NCBI GenBank assembly: GCA_023445705.1
Contig: JAEXKM010000209.1
Coordinates: forward strand, 1-5,293
Direction of reading: 5' to 3'
Source: Pseudomonadota bacterium
GTDB taxonomy: Bacteria; Pseudomonadota; Alphaproteobacteria; Caulobacterales; Caulobacteraceae
Length of the DNA stretch: 5,293 bases
The notes beneath the pieces were generated by a model. The model saw only the letters and a program-made list of their open reading frames with translations, did no database searches and was not told the DNA's origin. Of this stretch, positions 1-5,293 are shown one piece after another; within the stretch, counting starts at the first letter, position 1; each line of letters begins with the position of its first letter. The position numbers and the translations under genes were made by a program.

Positions 1-1551
1 CACGTAGTTCAGCAGCTCGTTCTCGATCTGCGCGCGATAGAGCGCGACGTCCCAGGTGAAGGCGCCGCGTTGGCCTCGCGTCCCGATCTCGGCGGTCCAG
101 GCGTCCTGAGGCTTCAGCGGCGCGAAGCCGACGAAGGGTCCGGTCTGCACCAGGGCGCTGAAGTTGGGCGGCTCCACCGATCGCGTCAGGTTGGCGAAGG
201 CCTGCGCGCCGTCCGGCGCCTGCCAGAGCAGGCCGATACGCGGGGCGAACCACTCGTAGGTGACGGTCCGATCGGCGGTGCGGTTCAGGTTGTTGCGGAA
301 CTGGCGCTTGGCCGAACCCAACGTGCCGCCGCCGACCACGGCCAGCTCGTCGGTGACGAACACCCGGCCCTCGGCGAAGACGTCCAGGGCGGTTGCGTTC
401 TGCGCGCTGTCAGCGCGCTTCTCGCCGCGCGAGGACTTCAGGTTCACCCACTGCAGGGCGTCCAGGTCGCCCTTGCGCAGCGAGGCGCCGACAAACAGAT
501 CTGCTGGCCGCCCGGCCAGCGTCCCCTCGAACTGCACCCGGCCAAAAGCGCCCCAGTTGCGGCTCTCCTGGTCGATCACCTGAAAGATCGGATGGTCCAG
601 GTCCTTCCAGGCCGCATAGACGCCGCCCTCGAACACGGCGTTGTCGGCCAGGCGCCAGCGGCTCTGCAGCGCGCCACGAACGCTGCGCATGTTGCGCTGA
701 TATTCGTTGGCGATGTTGCCGGGCGCCGCCCGTTTGGGATGGGTCAGCGCGTCCTGGAGGCTCAGCGCGCCCGGGATCTCCTGATCGACATTGTGCCCTG
801 AGAGGATCAGGCGCACCTCGTTCTCGCCCCCGAAGCTGCGGCCGATGTTCAAGGAGACGTGCTGGGCGGTCTGGTCGCTCTGTTCGCGCCAGCCATTGGC
901 GGTGATGGCGGTGGCTGCGCCGAAGACGTCCCAGTCGCCGATGGTCCGGGCGACCTCGCCGTGCCCCCGCAGCAGGTCATAGGACCCGCCGTCCAGCCGC
1001 AGCAGGTTGCGGGCGGCGGCGTCCTTGCCGGTGGGCGTGACGAAGTTGATGGCCCCGCCCAGCAACGCGCCGCCGAAACGCAGGGCGTTGCCGCCCTTAT
1101 AGACCTCGGTGTAGCGGGCGATCAGCGGGTCGATGAGCTGGAAGTCGCCATAGCCGTCGGCGTCGTTGAACGGCACGCCGTCCTGGGCCAGCAGCGTCCC
1201 GCGGTTGTGATTGGGATTGCCGATGCCCGAGCCGCGGATGGCCAGGCGGGTGTCGTCGCCCCACTTCTTCTGAGCGAATACGCCGGGGACGTCGCGCAGG
1301 GTTTCAGCTAGGCCCTGGGCGTAGCGGTCGCGATAGGCCTCGGCCGACACCACCGCCACCGCGCCTGGGGTTTGCGAGAGGCGCCGGCGGGCGTCCGCCA
1401 CTACTGGTGGGTCTTCCGGGTTGGGATTGGCGGTGACGATCACCGCATCGACGAGGGGGCCGGCCTCATCGGCATGAGCGAGGGCAGGCAGGGCGGAGGC
1501 CGCTGCGGCGAGCAGCAGCGCGCGCGAGGAAGCGCGCAGGTAAGCGGACAT
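1..1551 (-). CDS. TonB-dependent outer membrane receptor, C-terminus beyond left edge
   Basis: The frame is open for 517 codons from ATG 1551-1549 to the window edge. The product is an outer membrane gated channel that takes up a scarce ligand, usually a metal chelate, with energy from TonB-ExbB-ExbD. A signal peptide covers about residues 1-27 (Arg, then a Leu/Ala core, ending AHA before DE). A TonB-box-like DAVIVTA lies at 35-41. The plug covers about 57-175, with LRDVPGV, LAIRGSG, LLAQDGVPFNDADG and FGGALLGGAINFVTP. Barrel strands follow, and YRAQIENELL near the edge is typical of these barrels. The plug most resembles the FecA-like group (COG4772), but the substrate cannot be read from sequence. 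Family members are commonly 650-750 residues, so roughly the last quarter is missing. AAGG at 1565-1562 is a modest ribosome binding site, 10 bases before the start. The DUF2946-type gene lies 65 bases upstream on the same strand. Confidence 0.93.
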   Translation of the reverse strand, partial: MSAYLRASSRALLLAAAASALPALAHADEAGPLVDAVIVTANPNPEDPPVVADARRRLSQTPGAVAVVSAEAYRDRYAQGLAETLRDVPGVFAQKKWGDDTRLAIRGSGIGNPNHNRGTLLAQDGVPFNDADGYGDFQLIDPLIARYTEVYKGGNALRFGGALLGGAINFVTPTGKDAAARNLLRLDGGSYDLLRGHGEVARTIGDWDVFGAATAITANGWREQSDQTAQHVSLNIGRSFGGENEVRLILSGHNVDQEIPGALSLQDALTHPKRAAPGNIANEYQRNMRSVRGALQSRWRLADNAVFEGGVYAAWKDLDHPIFQVIDQESRNWGAFGRVQFEGTLAGRPADLFVGASLRKGDLDALQWVNLKSSRGEKRADSAQNATALDVFAEGRVFVTDELAVVGGGTLGSAKRQFRNNLNRTADRTVTYEWFAPRIGLLWQAPDGAQAFANLTRSVEPPNFSALVQTGPFVGFAPLKPQDAWTAEIGTRGQRGAFTWDVALYRAQIENELLNYV

Positions 1552-1586
1552 GAAAGAGAGACCTTGAACGAATGACTGGACGCGCG

Positions 1587-1603
1587 GGCGCGGTCGACGC
1601 GCC
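1587..1603 (-). other. Intercistronic GC-rich hairpin
   Basis: GGCGCG (1587-1592) and CGCGCC (1598-1603) form a perfect 6-bp inverted repeat around a 5-base loop. It lies in the 65-base gap between the DUF2946-type gene and the receptor gene. No run of U follows on either strand, so it is not a standard intrinsic terminator. It could alter the ratio of the two products by mRNA stability or partial attenuation, or be chance in GC-rich DNA. Confidence 0.3.
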
Positions 1604-1616
1604 AGCGGGCGATGGG

Positions 1617-2006
1617 TCAGGCGTTCAGGGAAGGAGGGCCTTGGCCGGGCGGCCGCGGGGGCGCTCGTGCCCGTGGGCGCAAGGGAGCGGTCGGAGTCGC
1701 GTGGCGAATCTCGACACTGACATAGGAAACCGGAGCGACGGCGAGCTCCGGCAAGGCGAGGGCGGCTATGGTCGCGCCCAGGCAGTCATGGCAGGGCAGG
1801 CCGGCGAAGCCCTTCTGGACTTCGCCATCGGCGCCGATGACGACCGTCTTGGCGCCCTGGTCGGTGCAGAGCTCGACTTGGAACGAGACCAGTGATTCGG
1901 CCGCCATGGCCGCGGCGGGCAGCAGAGCCTGGCCGAACAGGGCCAGCACCGCCGCCAGGATCCCGAGCCGGACCCGGGTTGCGTGGATTTTTCGCCCGAA
2001 CCGCAT
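1617..2006 (-). CDS. Small exported DUF2946-type protein, possible metal-related partner of the receptor
   Basis: The 129-residue product starts at ATG 2006-2004 and ends with TGA at 1619-1617. A clear signal peptide spans about residues 1-35: basic MRFGRKIHATRVR, a hydrophobic core, and cleavage after AMA. The mature part has LCTDQG with Cys47, then PCHDC with Cys72, His73 and Cys75, and a Pro/Arg-rich tail from about 105 (RPRARAPPRPP). This order (signal peptide, CTxxG, CxxC, Arg-Pro-Pro end) is what I know from DUF2946 proteins, whose function is not established and which often sit beside TonB-dependent receptor genes. Cys and His could bind a metal in the periplasm; that is inference. The receptor gene follows on the same strand, so an operon is likely. 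No good Shine-Dalgarno precedes the ATG, but the signal peptide supports this start. Family call moderate, reading frame fairly sure. Confidence 0.78.
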   Translation of the reverse strand: MRFGRKIHATRVRLGILAAVLALFGQALLPAAAMAAESLVSFQVELCTDQGAKTVVIGADGEVQKGFAGLPCHDCLGATIAALALPELAVAPVSYVSVEIRHATPTAPLRPRARAPPRPPGQGPPSLNA

Positions 2007-2090
2007 GGCCGCGGGTCTTAAGCGCCTGCGCGTGGGTTACGCAAGTGATCTCGAACCCGCATAGTGACGCCATCATAAGATGGAGAACGC
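2007..2090. promoter_or_regulatory. Divergent intergenic control region with a candidate dyad operator
   Basis: These 84 bases separate two divergent start codons, so promoters for both directions are expected here or just inside the genes. An inverted repeat GGGTT (2034-2038) / AACCC (2054-2058) has half-sites about 20 bases apart, roughly two helical turns. On the minus strand TTGCGTA (2044-2038), a 14-base spacer and GCTTAAGA (2023-2016) form a weak promoter candidate. On the plus strand TTACGC (2037-2042), a 17-base spacer and CATAGT (2060-2065) form another. Neither is a strong match. I see no convincing Fur or Zur box. Confidence 0.4.
2082..2086 (+). promoter_or_regulatory. Ribosome binding site of the antiporter gene
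   Basis: GGAGA lies 4 bases before ATG 2091 and pairs with the 16S anti-Shine-Dalgarno. It supports this start. An overlapping plus-strand frame opening at 1892 belongs to no recognisable protein. Confidence 0.65.
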
Positions 2091-3890
2091 ATGGAAAGCC
2101 ACGTTTCGCCCGGCGAGTACAAGGACGTCGTTCTCTTCCTCGCCACCGCGGGCGTTATCGTGCCTTTGTTCCGGCGTTGGCGGATCAGTCCGATCCTCGG
2201 CTTTCTGGGCGCGGGCGTGGTGCTCGGCCCTTTTGGTCTGGGCTCCCTGAGCGACACCTTCCCCTGGCTCTCCTATTTCACCATCGCCAATCCGGGCGAG
2301 ATCGCTCAGCTCGCTGAATTCGGCGTCGTCTTCCTGCTGTTCATGATCGGACTGGAGCTCTCCTGGGAGCGCCTGCGGCTGATGCGCCGCTGGGTGTTCG
2401 GCATGGGAGCCCTGCAGGTGACGCTCTGCCTGGCCGTCATCGCCGCCGCAGCCATGGCGCTGGGCCTGCAGCCGGCCCCGGCCGCCGCCATCGGCGCAGC
2501 CCTGGCGCTGTCATCCACCGCGGTGGTCATGCAGATCCTGACCGAGCACAAGCGCCAGCACTCCCAAGCCGGCCGCGCGACCTTCTCGGTGCTGCTGTTC
2601 CAGGACCTGGCGGTCGCCCCGATCCTCGTCACCCTGGCCATCCTCGGCCGCGGAGGAGAGGACGACGTCTTCTCACCGCGCCTGCTGCTGGCCTTCGCCC
2701 CCGCCGCGCTGGGAGTGATGGTGCTGCTCGCCTTCGGCCGGCTGCTGCTGCGGCCGATGCTCAAGTCCGTGGCCCGCGCCAAGAGCGAAGAGCTGTTCAT
2801 GGCCGCCTGCCTGCTGGTGGTGATCGGGGCCGGTTTGGTCAGCGCCCTGACCGGGCTTTCCATGGCCCTTGGCGCGTTCATCGCCGGCCTGCTGCTGGCC
2901 GAGACGGAGTACCGTCACGAGGTCGAAGTCACTATCGAGCCCTTCAAGGGTCTGCTCCTGGGCCTCTTCTTCCTTTCGGTGGGGATTGGCCTGGACCTGT
3001 CGCTGCTGGCGGCCCAGCCCTGGGTGATCCTGGGCATGTCGGTCGGGGTGGTGATCCTCAACGCCACCGTCGTCTACATGCTGGGCCGGCTCTTCGGCCT
3101 ACCCTCGCGCGGGGCGGCCGAGGCGGGGCTGCTGCTGGCGGGGGGCGGAGAGTTCGCCTACGTCATCCTCTCGGCGGCCATGGGCGACGGCATCGTCCCG
3201 CGCTCCCTGGGCCAGATGGTGCTGGTCTCCTCGACCATCTCGATGATGTGCATCCCGCTGCTGGCGGCCCTTGGCCTGAAGCTCGGCGGCCGCTTGACCG
3301 CGGGCCAGGGCCTGCCCCCGGAGCCTGCGGCTTCGGCCGTCCCGCCCGAGGAAGCCGAGACCCCGCAGGTGCTGGTGGTCGGCTATGGCCGGGTCGGCAA
3401 GCTGGTGGGCGACATGCTCCACCGCCACGACATCCCCTGGGTCGCCGCCGAGCGCGATCCCAAACTGGTGGAGAGCGCCCGCCACGCCGGCGAGCAGATC
3501 TTCTTCGGGGACGCGGCGCGGCCGGAGTTCCTCAAGCGCTGCGGCCTCGAAACCGCGCCGGCGCTCGTCGTCACCATGGACGCTCCCGATGGGGTGGAGG
3601 CGATCGTGGCCACCGCCCGGGCGATGCGGCCGGACCTCACCATCGTCGCCCGCGCCCGCGACGCCCGCCAGGCCCAGCGCCTCTACGAGCTGGGCGCCAC
3701 CGACGCGGTGCCTGAGACGGTTGAAGCTAGTTTACAATTGTCGGAGGCGGTTCTGGTGGAGATCGGGGTGCCAATGGGGCTAATCATCGCATCCATCCAC
3801 GAGAGGCGCGATGAGTTCCGCAAGGCCCTTAACCGTCCGGACGCCCTGGGCGGCCGAACCCGCAAATACCGGCGCGCGCAAGAAAGCTGA
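2091..3890 (+). CDS. kefB: KefB-type monovalent cation:proton antiporter (CPA2) with TrkA-N domain
   Basis: This complete 599-residue inner membrane protein exchanges K+ (or Na+) for H+. In the Kef branch it is gated by glutathione adducts and protects against electrophiles. Residues 1 to about 400 form a multi-span Na_H_Exchanger domain with FMIGLELS, ALSSTAVVMQIL (about 137-148), FQDLAVAP (about 170) and GAFIAGLLLAETEYRH (about 261-276). IEPFKGLLLGLFFLSVG (282 onward) is the Kef signature. After a Pro/Glu-rich linker, the TrkA-N domain begins at PQVLVVGYGRVG with GxGxxG at 431-436, an acidic Glu454 after strand 2, FFGDA and VARARD (519-524). Length matches E. coli KefB (about 600). The loop HEVEVTIEPF (276-285) is nearer to KefB than to KefC, as I remember those sequences. 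The KefF/KefG ancillary quinone reductases are absent here, so glutathione gating is inferred. TGA ends the gene at 3888-3890. It is divergent from the DUF2946-type gene and appears to be a single transcription unit. Confidence 0.95.
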   Translation: MESHVSPGEYKDVVLFLATAGVIVPLFRRWRISPILGFLGAGVVLGPFGLGSLSDTFPWLSYFTIANPGEIAQLAEFGVVFLLFMIGLELSWERLRLMRRWVFGMGALQVTLCLAVIAAAAMALGLQPAPAAAIGAALALSSTAVVMQILTEHKRQHSQAGRATFSVLLFQDLAVAPILVTLAILGRGGEDDVFSPRLLLAFAPAALGVMVLLAFGRLLLRPMLKSVARAKSEELFMAACLLVVIGAGLVSALTGLSMALGAFIAGLLLAETEYRHEVEVTIEPFKGLLLGLFFLSVGIGLDLSLLAAQPWVILGMSVGVVILNATVVYMLGRLFGLPSRGAAEAGLLLAGGGEFAYVILSAAMGDGIVPRSLGQMVLVSSTISMMCIPLLAALGLKLGGRLTAGQGLPPEPAASAVPPEEAETPQVLVVGYGRVGKLVGDMLHRHDIPWVAAERDPKLVESARHAGEQIFFGDAARPEFLKRCGLETAPALVVTMDAPDGVEAIVATARAMRPDLTIVARARDARQAQRLYELGATDAVPETVEASLQLSEAVLVEIGVPMGLIIASIHERRDEFRKALNRPDALGGRTRKYRRAQES

Positions 3891-3940
3891 GCTGTCGCGG
3901 AACTAATGCTCAAGGTCCGAGTTTCTGTGCTCGAACGAGA

Positions 3941-3955
3941 GCGCGATATTCGCGC
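3941..3955. other. Short perfect inverted repeat after the antiporter gene
   Basis: GCGCGA and TCGCGC pair perfectly around TAT, 50 bases after the antiporter stop codon. No T-run follows on either strand, so it does not qualify as a classic rho-independent terminator. It might protect the 3' end of the transcript or assist rho-dependent termination. Confidence 0.25.
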
Positions 3956-4068
3956 CGAAGGCGAGGGGATTGCCGTCTGACATGCTAAGCGCTGACGAGG
4001 CGATGCGTTCTGATATGCGCCTGCGACAGAGGATGGACGGCGCGGGCGGTTCGCTGCATTATTTAACG

Positions 4069-4118
4069 GAATCAAACGGGTCAGGGCGTGATCCGAGAGT
4101 CTGCGTGACCTTGGATTC
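4069..4118. promoter_or_regulatory. Cluster of three GANTC (CcrM-type) sites
   Basis: GAATC (4069-4073), GAGTC (4097-4101) and GATTC (4114-4118) fall within 50 bases. GANTC is the site methylated by CcrM in alphaproteobacteria, and such sites in promoter regions can couple transcription to replication through GcrA. By eye I find only about five others in the rest of the window. The sequence shows the cluster; a regulatory role is inference. The sites lie more than 200 bases upstream of the candidate promoter at 4322. Confidence 0.35.
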
Positions 4119-4189
4119 GGGCGCTTTTCGACCTGTATGTGAGACTTTCGGCGCCGAGGTGTTGCCCGGACGCATCGCTGGCGACCGAA

Positions 4190-4230
4190 CGAGGGCTAGG
4201 TCCCTCGCCCCGAAGTTGAAAGCCGAGGGG
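4190..4230 (+). other. Mutually exclusive hairpin arms
   Basis: CGAGGG occurs at 4190-4195 and again at 4224-4229. The complementary CCCTCG (4202-4207) lies between them and can pair with either copy but not both. The first hairpin has a 6-base loop, the second a 16-base loop with one extra G-U pair. It resembles a two-state RNA switch in form, but the stems are short and no terminator or hidden ribosome binding site follows. Confidence 0.25.
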
Positions 4231-4283
4231 AAGCGTGTTCTAACGTCTGGGGTTAGTTCGTAGGCGTCAGCGAATTGGGCGTG

Positions 4284-4301
4284 GTGTTGCTGTGGCGACA
4301 C
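4284..4301. promoter_or_regulatory. Imperfect palindrome upstream of the OmpA promoter candidate
   Basis: GTGTTGC (4284-4290), TGTG and GCGACAC (4295-4301) form an inverted repeat with six exact pairs plus one G-T pair. It ends about 20 bases before the candidate -10 box, just upstream of where a -35 would sit. This is a reasonable place for a dimeric activator or repressor. No regulator can be named. Confidence 0.3.
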
Positions 4302-4321
4302 TTTCGTAATGGTTCGGCCTT

Positions 4322-4329
4322 GATATAAC
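4322..4329 (+). promoter_or_regulatory. Candidate -10 element of the OmpA-family gene
   Basis: GATATAAC matches the Caulobacter housekeeping -10 consensus GCTANAWC at six of seven informative positions and also resembles TATAAT. It would give a leader of roughly 40 bases. No good -35 is visible at the right spacing (TTTCGT at 4302-4307 is poor), so an activator may be needed, perhaps at the adjacent palindrome. Confidence 0.4.
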
Positions 4330-4362
4330 AACGCTGGGTCATTTGGCCGCAGCAGAGGGCAA

Positions 4363-4369
4363 GAGAGGG
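4363..4369 (+). promoter_or_regulatory. Ribosome binding site of the OmpA-family gene
   Basis: GAGAGGG lies 8 bases before ATG 4378, and a signal peptide follows directly. Together they fix the start codon. Confidence 0.6.
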
Positions 4370-4377
4370 CTCTGAAT

Positions 4378-5293
4378 ATGAAATTCAAACTCCTAGCAGG
4401 GGCCGCCCTGGCCGCGGTGTTCGCCGCATCGGGCGCTTCGGCTCAGAACGTCGGATGGTACGGCGCTGTTGACCTCGGCTATCACTGGCCGGACAGCATC
4501 GACGCCGACTCGTCGAACAACGCCATCAACGGCGCGGCCTATTCCTGGGACATCAGCCAGGAAGACGATTGGGCCGGCTTCGCCCGTCTCGGCTATCAGC
4601 TGAACGATCACTGGCGCGTGGAACTGGAAGGCGGCTACCGCCCCGGTGACATCTCCGCGATCCGCGGTGGCGGCAACAACGCCATCCTCGGTCTCTGCAC
4701 CCCTGGCGTCGTCCGCACCCCGGCCGCCGCCCAGTGCGGCTCGCCGTCCGGCGACGTGGAAGCGTGGACCCTGCTCGGCAACGTCATCTATGACTTCCTG
4801 CCGAACTCGGTCATCAACCCCTTCCTGGGCGCTGGTATCGGTATCAACCACGTGAAGGTTGACTCCGTCGGCCAGTTCTCGTCGGTGCCGCTGGCCGCTG
4901 GCGCGACCTACACCGCCGCGAACCCGGCCATCCAGAACCTGACCATCGACGACGATGACACGGCTCTGGCCTGGCAAGTGATCGCTGGTCTGGCCTGGCG
5001 CGCGACCGACCGTCTGAACGTCGACCTGACCTACCGCTACCTGGGCGGTTCGGATCTCGACTTCGCGTCGACCGGTTCGCACGCGCTCCAGCCGGGCGTG
5101 TTCTCGGGCGAATACCGCGACCAGTCGGTGACCCTCGGCCTGCGCTACTCGTTCGCGCCGCCGCCGCCGCCGCCGCCTCCGCCCCCGCCGCCGCCTCCCC
5201 CGCCGCCTCCGCCTCCGCCGCCGCCGCCTCCGCCGGCGTATGAGGCCAAGCAATTCATCGTCTACTTCCCGTTCGATCAGTACGTGCTGACGC
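4378..5293 (+). CDS. OmpA-family outer membrane protein with polyproline linker, C-terminus beyond right edge
   Basis: The 305 visible codons encode an outer membrane barrel that should anchor to peptidoglycan through a C-terminal OmpA-like domain. A signal peptide covers residues 1-22 (MKFK, Leu/Ala core, ASA before Q). Residues 23-259 look like an eight-strand barrel: GWYGAVDLGYHW, AGFARLGYQLNDHWRVELEGGYR, INPFLGAGIGINHV, WQVIAGLAWRATDRLNVDLTYRYL, and a closing strand VTLGLRYSF ending in Phe259. Cys107 and Cys120 lie in a probable surface loop and could form a disulfide. Ala260 is followed by 26 prolines (261-286). Then AYEAKQFIVYFPFDQYVLT opens an OmpA-like domain; its peptidoglycan-binding residues are outside the window. 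Overall form resembles Caulobacter OmpA2-type proteins, a resemblance I cannot verify here. The gene has its own leader with a candidate promoter and strong ribosome binding site, as expected for an abundant envelope protein. Confidence 0.93.
   Translation, partial: MKFKLLAGAALAAVFAASGASAQNVGWYGAVDLGYHWPDSIDADSSNNAINGAAYSWDISQEDDWAGFARLGYQLNDHWRVELEGGYRPGDISAIRGGGNNAILGLCTPGVVRTPAAAQCGSPSGDVEAWTLLGNVIYDFLPNSVINPFLGAGIGINHVKVDSVGQFSSVPLAAGATYTAANPAIQNLTIDDDDTALAWQVIAGLAWRATDRLNVDLTYRYLGGSDLDFASTGSHALQPGVFSGEYRDQSVTLGLRYSFAPPPPPPPPPPPPPPPPPPPPPPPPPPAYEAKQFIVYFPFDQYVLT
5158..5235 (+). repeat. Imperfect CCN trinucleotide repeat encoding 26 prolines
   Basis: Twenty-six consecutive proline codons, mostly CCG mixed with CCT and two CCC, join the barrel to the OmpA-like domain. 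A polyproline II helix of this size would span about 80 Angstrom of periplasm. The mix of synonymous codons should make it more stable than a pure CCG repeat, though copy number could still vary between strains. The complementary strand reads as poly-Arg, Gly or Ala, which explains a long spurious antisense frame. Confidence 0.95.

Larger units (their letters stand above)
3891..4377. other. Long intergenic region without a convincing gene
   Basis: This 487-base stretch lies between two plus-strand genes and has lower GC than the flanking coding DNA (about 57% in 4021-4140). An open frame at 3970-4263 (plus, TTG start) and one at 4388-4059 (minus) show no domain, signal peptide, good ribosome binding site or recognisable product, so I leave them out. 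The region holds short inverted repeats at 3941-3955, 4190-4207, 4202-4230, 4240-4256 and 4284-4301, three GANTC sites at 4069-4118, and a candidate -10 box at 4322-4329. I find no tRNA and no clear T-tailed terminator for the antiporter gene. It may hold a long regulatory region or a small RNA; neither is shown. Confidence 0.7.

Noticed and set aside
70..1311. Several plus-strand open frames of 60-240 codons opposite the receptor gene
   Set aside because: Compositions are Arg/Ala/Gly-rich without domains, and the minus-strand frame gives a clear TonB-dependent receptor along its whole length.
2007..2090. Fur or Zur operator expected before a metal-receptor operon
   Set aside because: No sequence close to the alphaproteobacterial Fur or Zur palindromes is visible; the dyad present has a different sequence.
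2276..2350. An EcoRI-like GAATTC at 2318-2323 considered as a GANTC site
   Set aside because: GAATTC does not contain GANTC, so it is not part of the methylation pattern.
2919..2933. Thr281 in the antiporter where KefC has a regulatory Asp (D264), considered as a loss of gating control
   Set aside because: As I recall, E. coli KefB also lacks Asp at this place (EIAIDP), so the change fits a KefB-type protein rather than a defect.
3941..3960. Rho-independent terminator for the antiporter gene
   Set aside because: The hairpin is short and not followed by a T-run.
4063..4077. Possible CtrA box beginning TTAA
   Set aside because: The second half after seven bases reads AAAC instead of TTAA, too poor a match.
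3970..4263. Open frame of 97 codons with a TTG start in the long intergenic region
   Set aside because: No ribosome binding site, domain or signal peptide; GC is not raised at third positions, and the inverted repeats cross it.
4393..5253. Long minus-strand open frame of 286 codons opposite the OmpA-family gene
   Set aside because: Its first part is poly-Arg created by the complement of the proline codons, and the rest is the stop-poor antisense of GC-rich codons. The plus strand has signal peptide, ribosome binding site and domains.

Overview
The window looks like chromosomal DNA from a high-GC alphaproteobacterium, most likely Caulobacterales or a close relative. This rests on strong G/C preference at third codon positions, an envelope rich in TonB-dependent receptors, an OmpA-type protein with a long proline linker, and a candidate -10 element resembling the Caulobacter housekeeping consensus. 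The assignment is an inference; no rRNA or marker gene is present. I see no insertion sequence, phage gene, CRISPR array or tRNA.

Layout: (1) Positions 1-2006, minus strand: a small secreted cysteine-containing protein of the DUF2946 type (2006-1617) followed after 65 bases by a TonB-dependent outer membrane receptor (1551 down to the left edge, C-terminus missing). They are probably co-transcribed and may form a metal-uptake unit. (2) Positions 2007-2090: an 84-base divergent control region. (3) Positions 2091-3890, plus strand: a complete KefB-type cation:proton antiporter with a C-terminal nucleotide-binding TrkA-N domain. (4) Positions 3891-4377: 487 bases without a convincing gene, visibly lower in GC (about 57% in 4021-4140). 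It carries several short inverted repeats, a cluster of three GANTC sites and, near its end, a candidate promoter for the next gene. (5) Positions 4378-5293, plus strand: an OmpA-family outer membrane protein with signal peptide, small beta-barrel, 26 consecutive prolines and the first residues of the OmpA-like domain, cut by the right edge.

All four genes encode envelope proteins: a TonB-energised receptor and its small exported partner, an inner membrane ion antiporter, and an outer membrane anchor protein. Nothing shows that the antiporter or the OmpA protein belongs to the receptor's pathway. I found no clearly new multi-gene system. The items most worth a second look are the DUF2946-receptor pair, the 26-proline linker, the GANTC cluster and the structured intergenic region before the OmpA gene.
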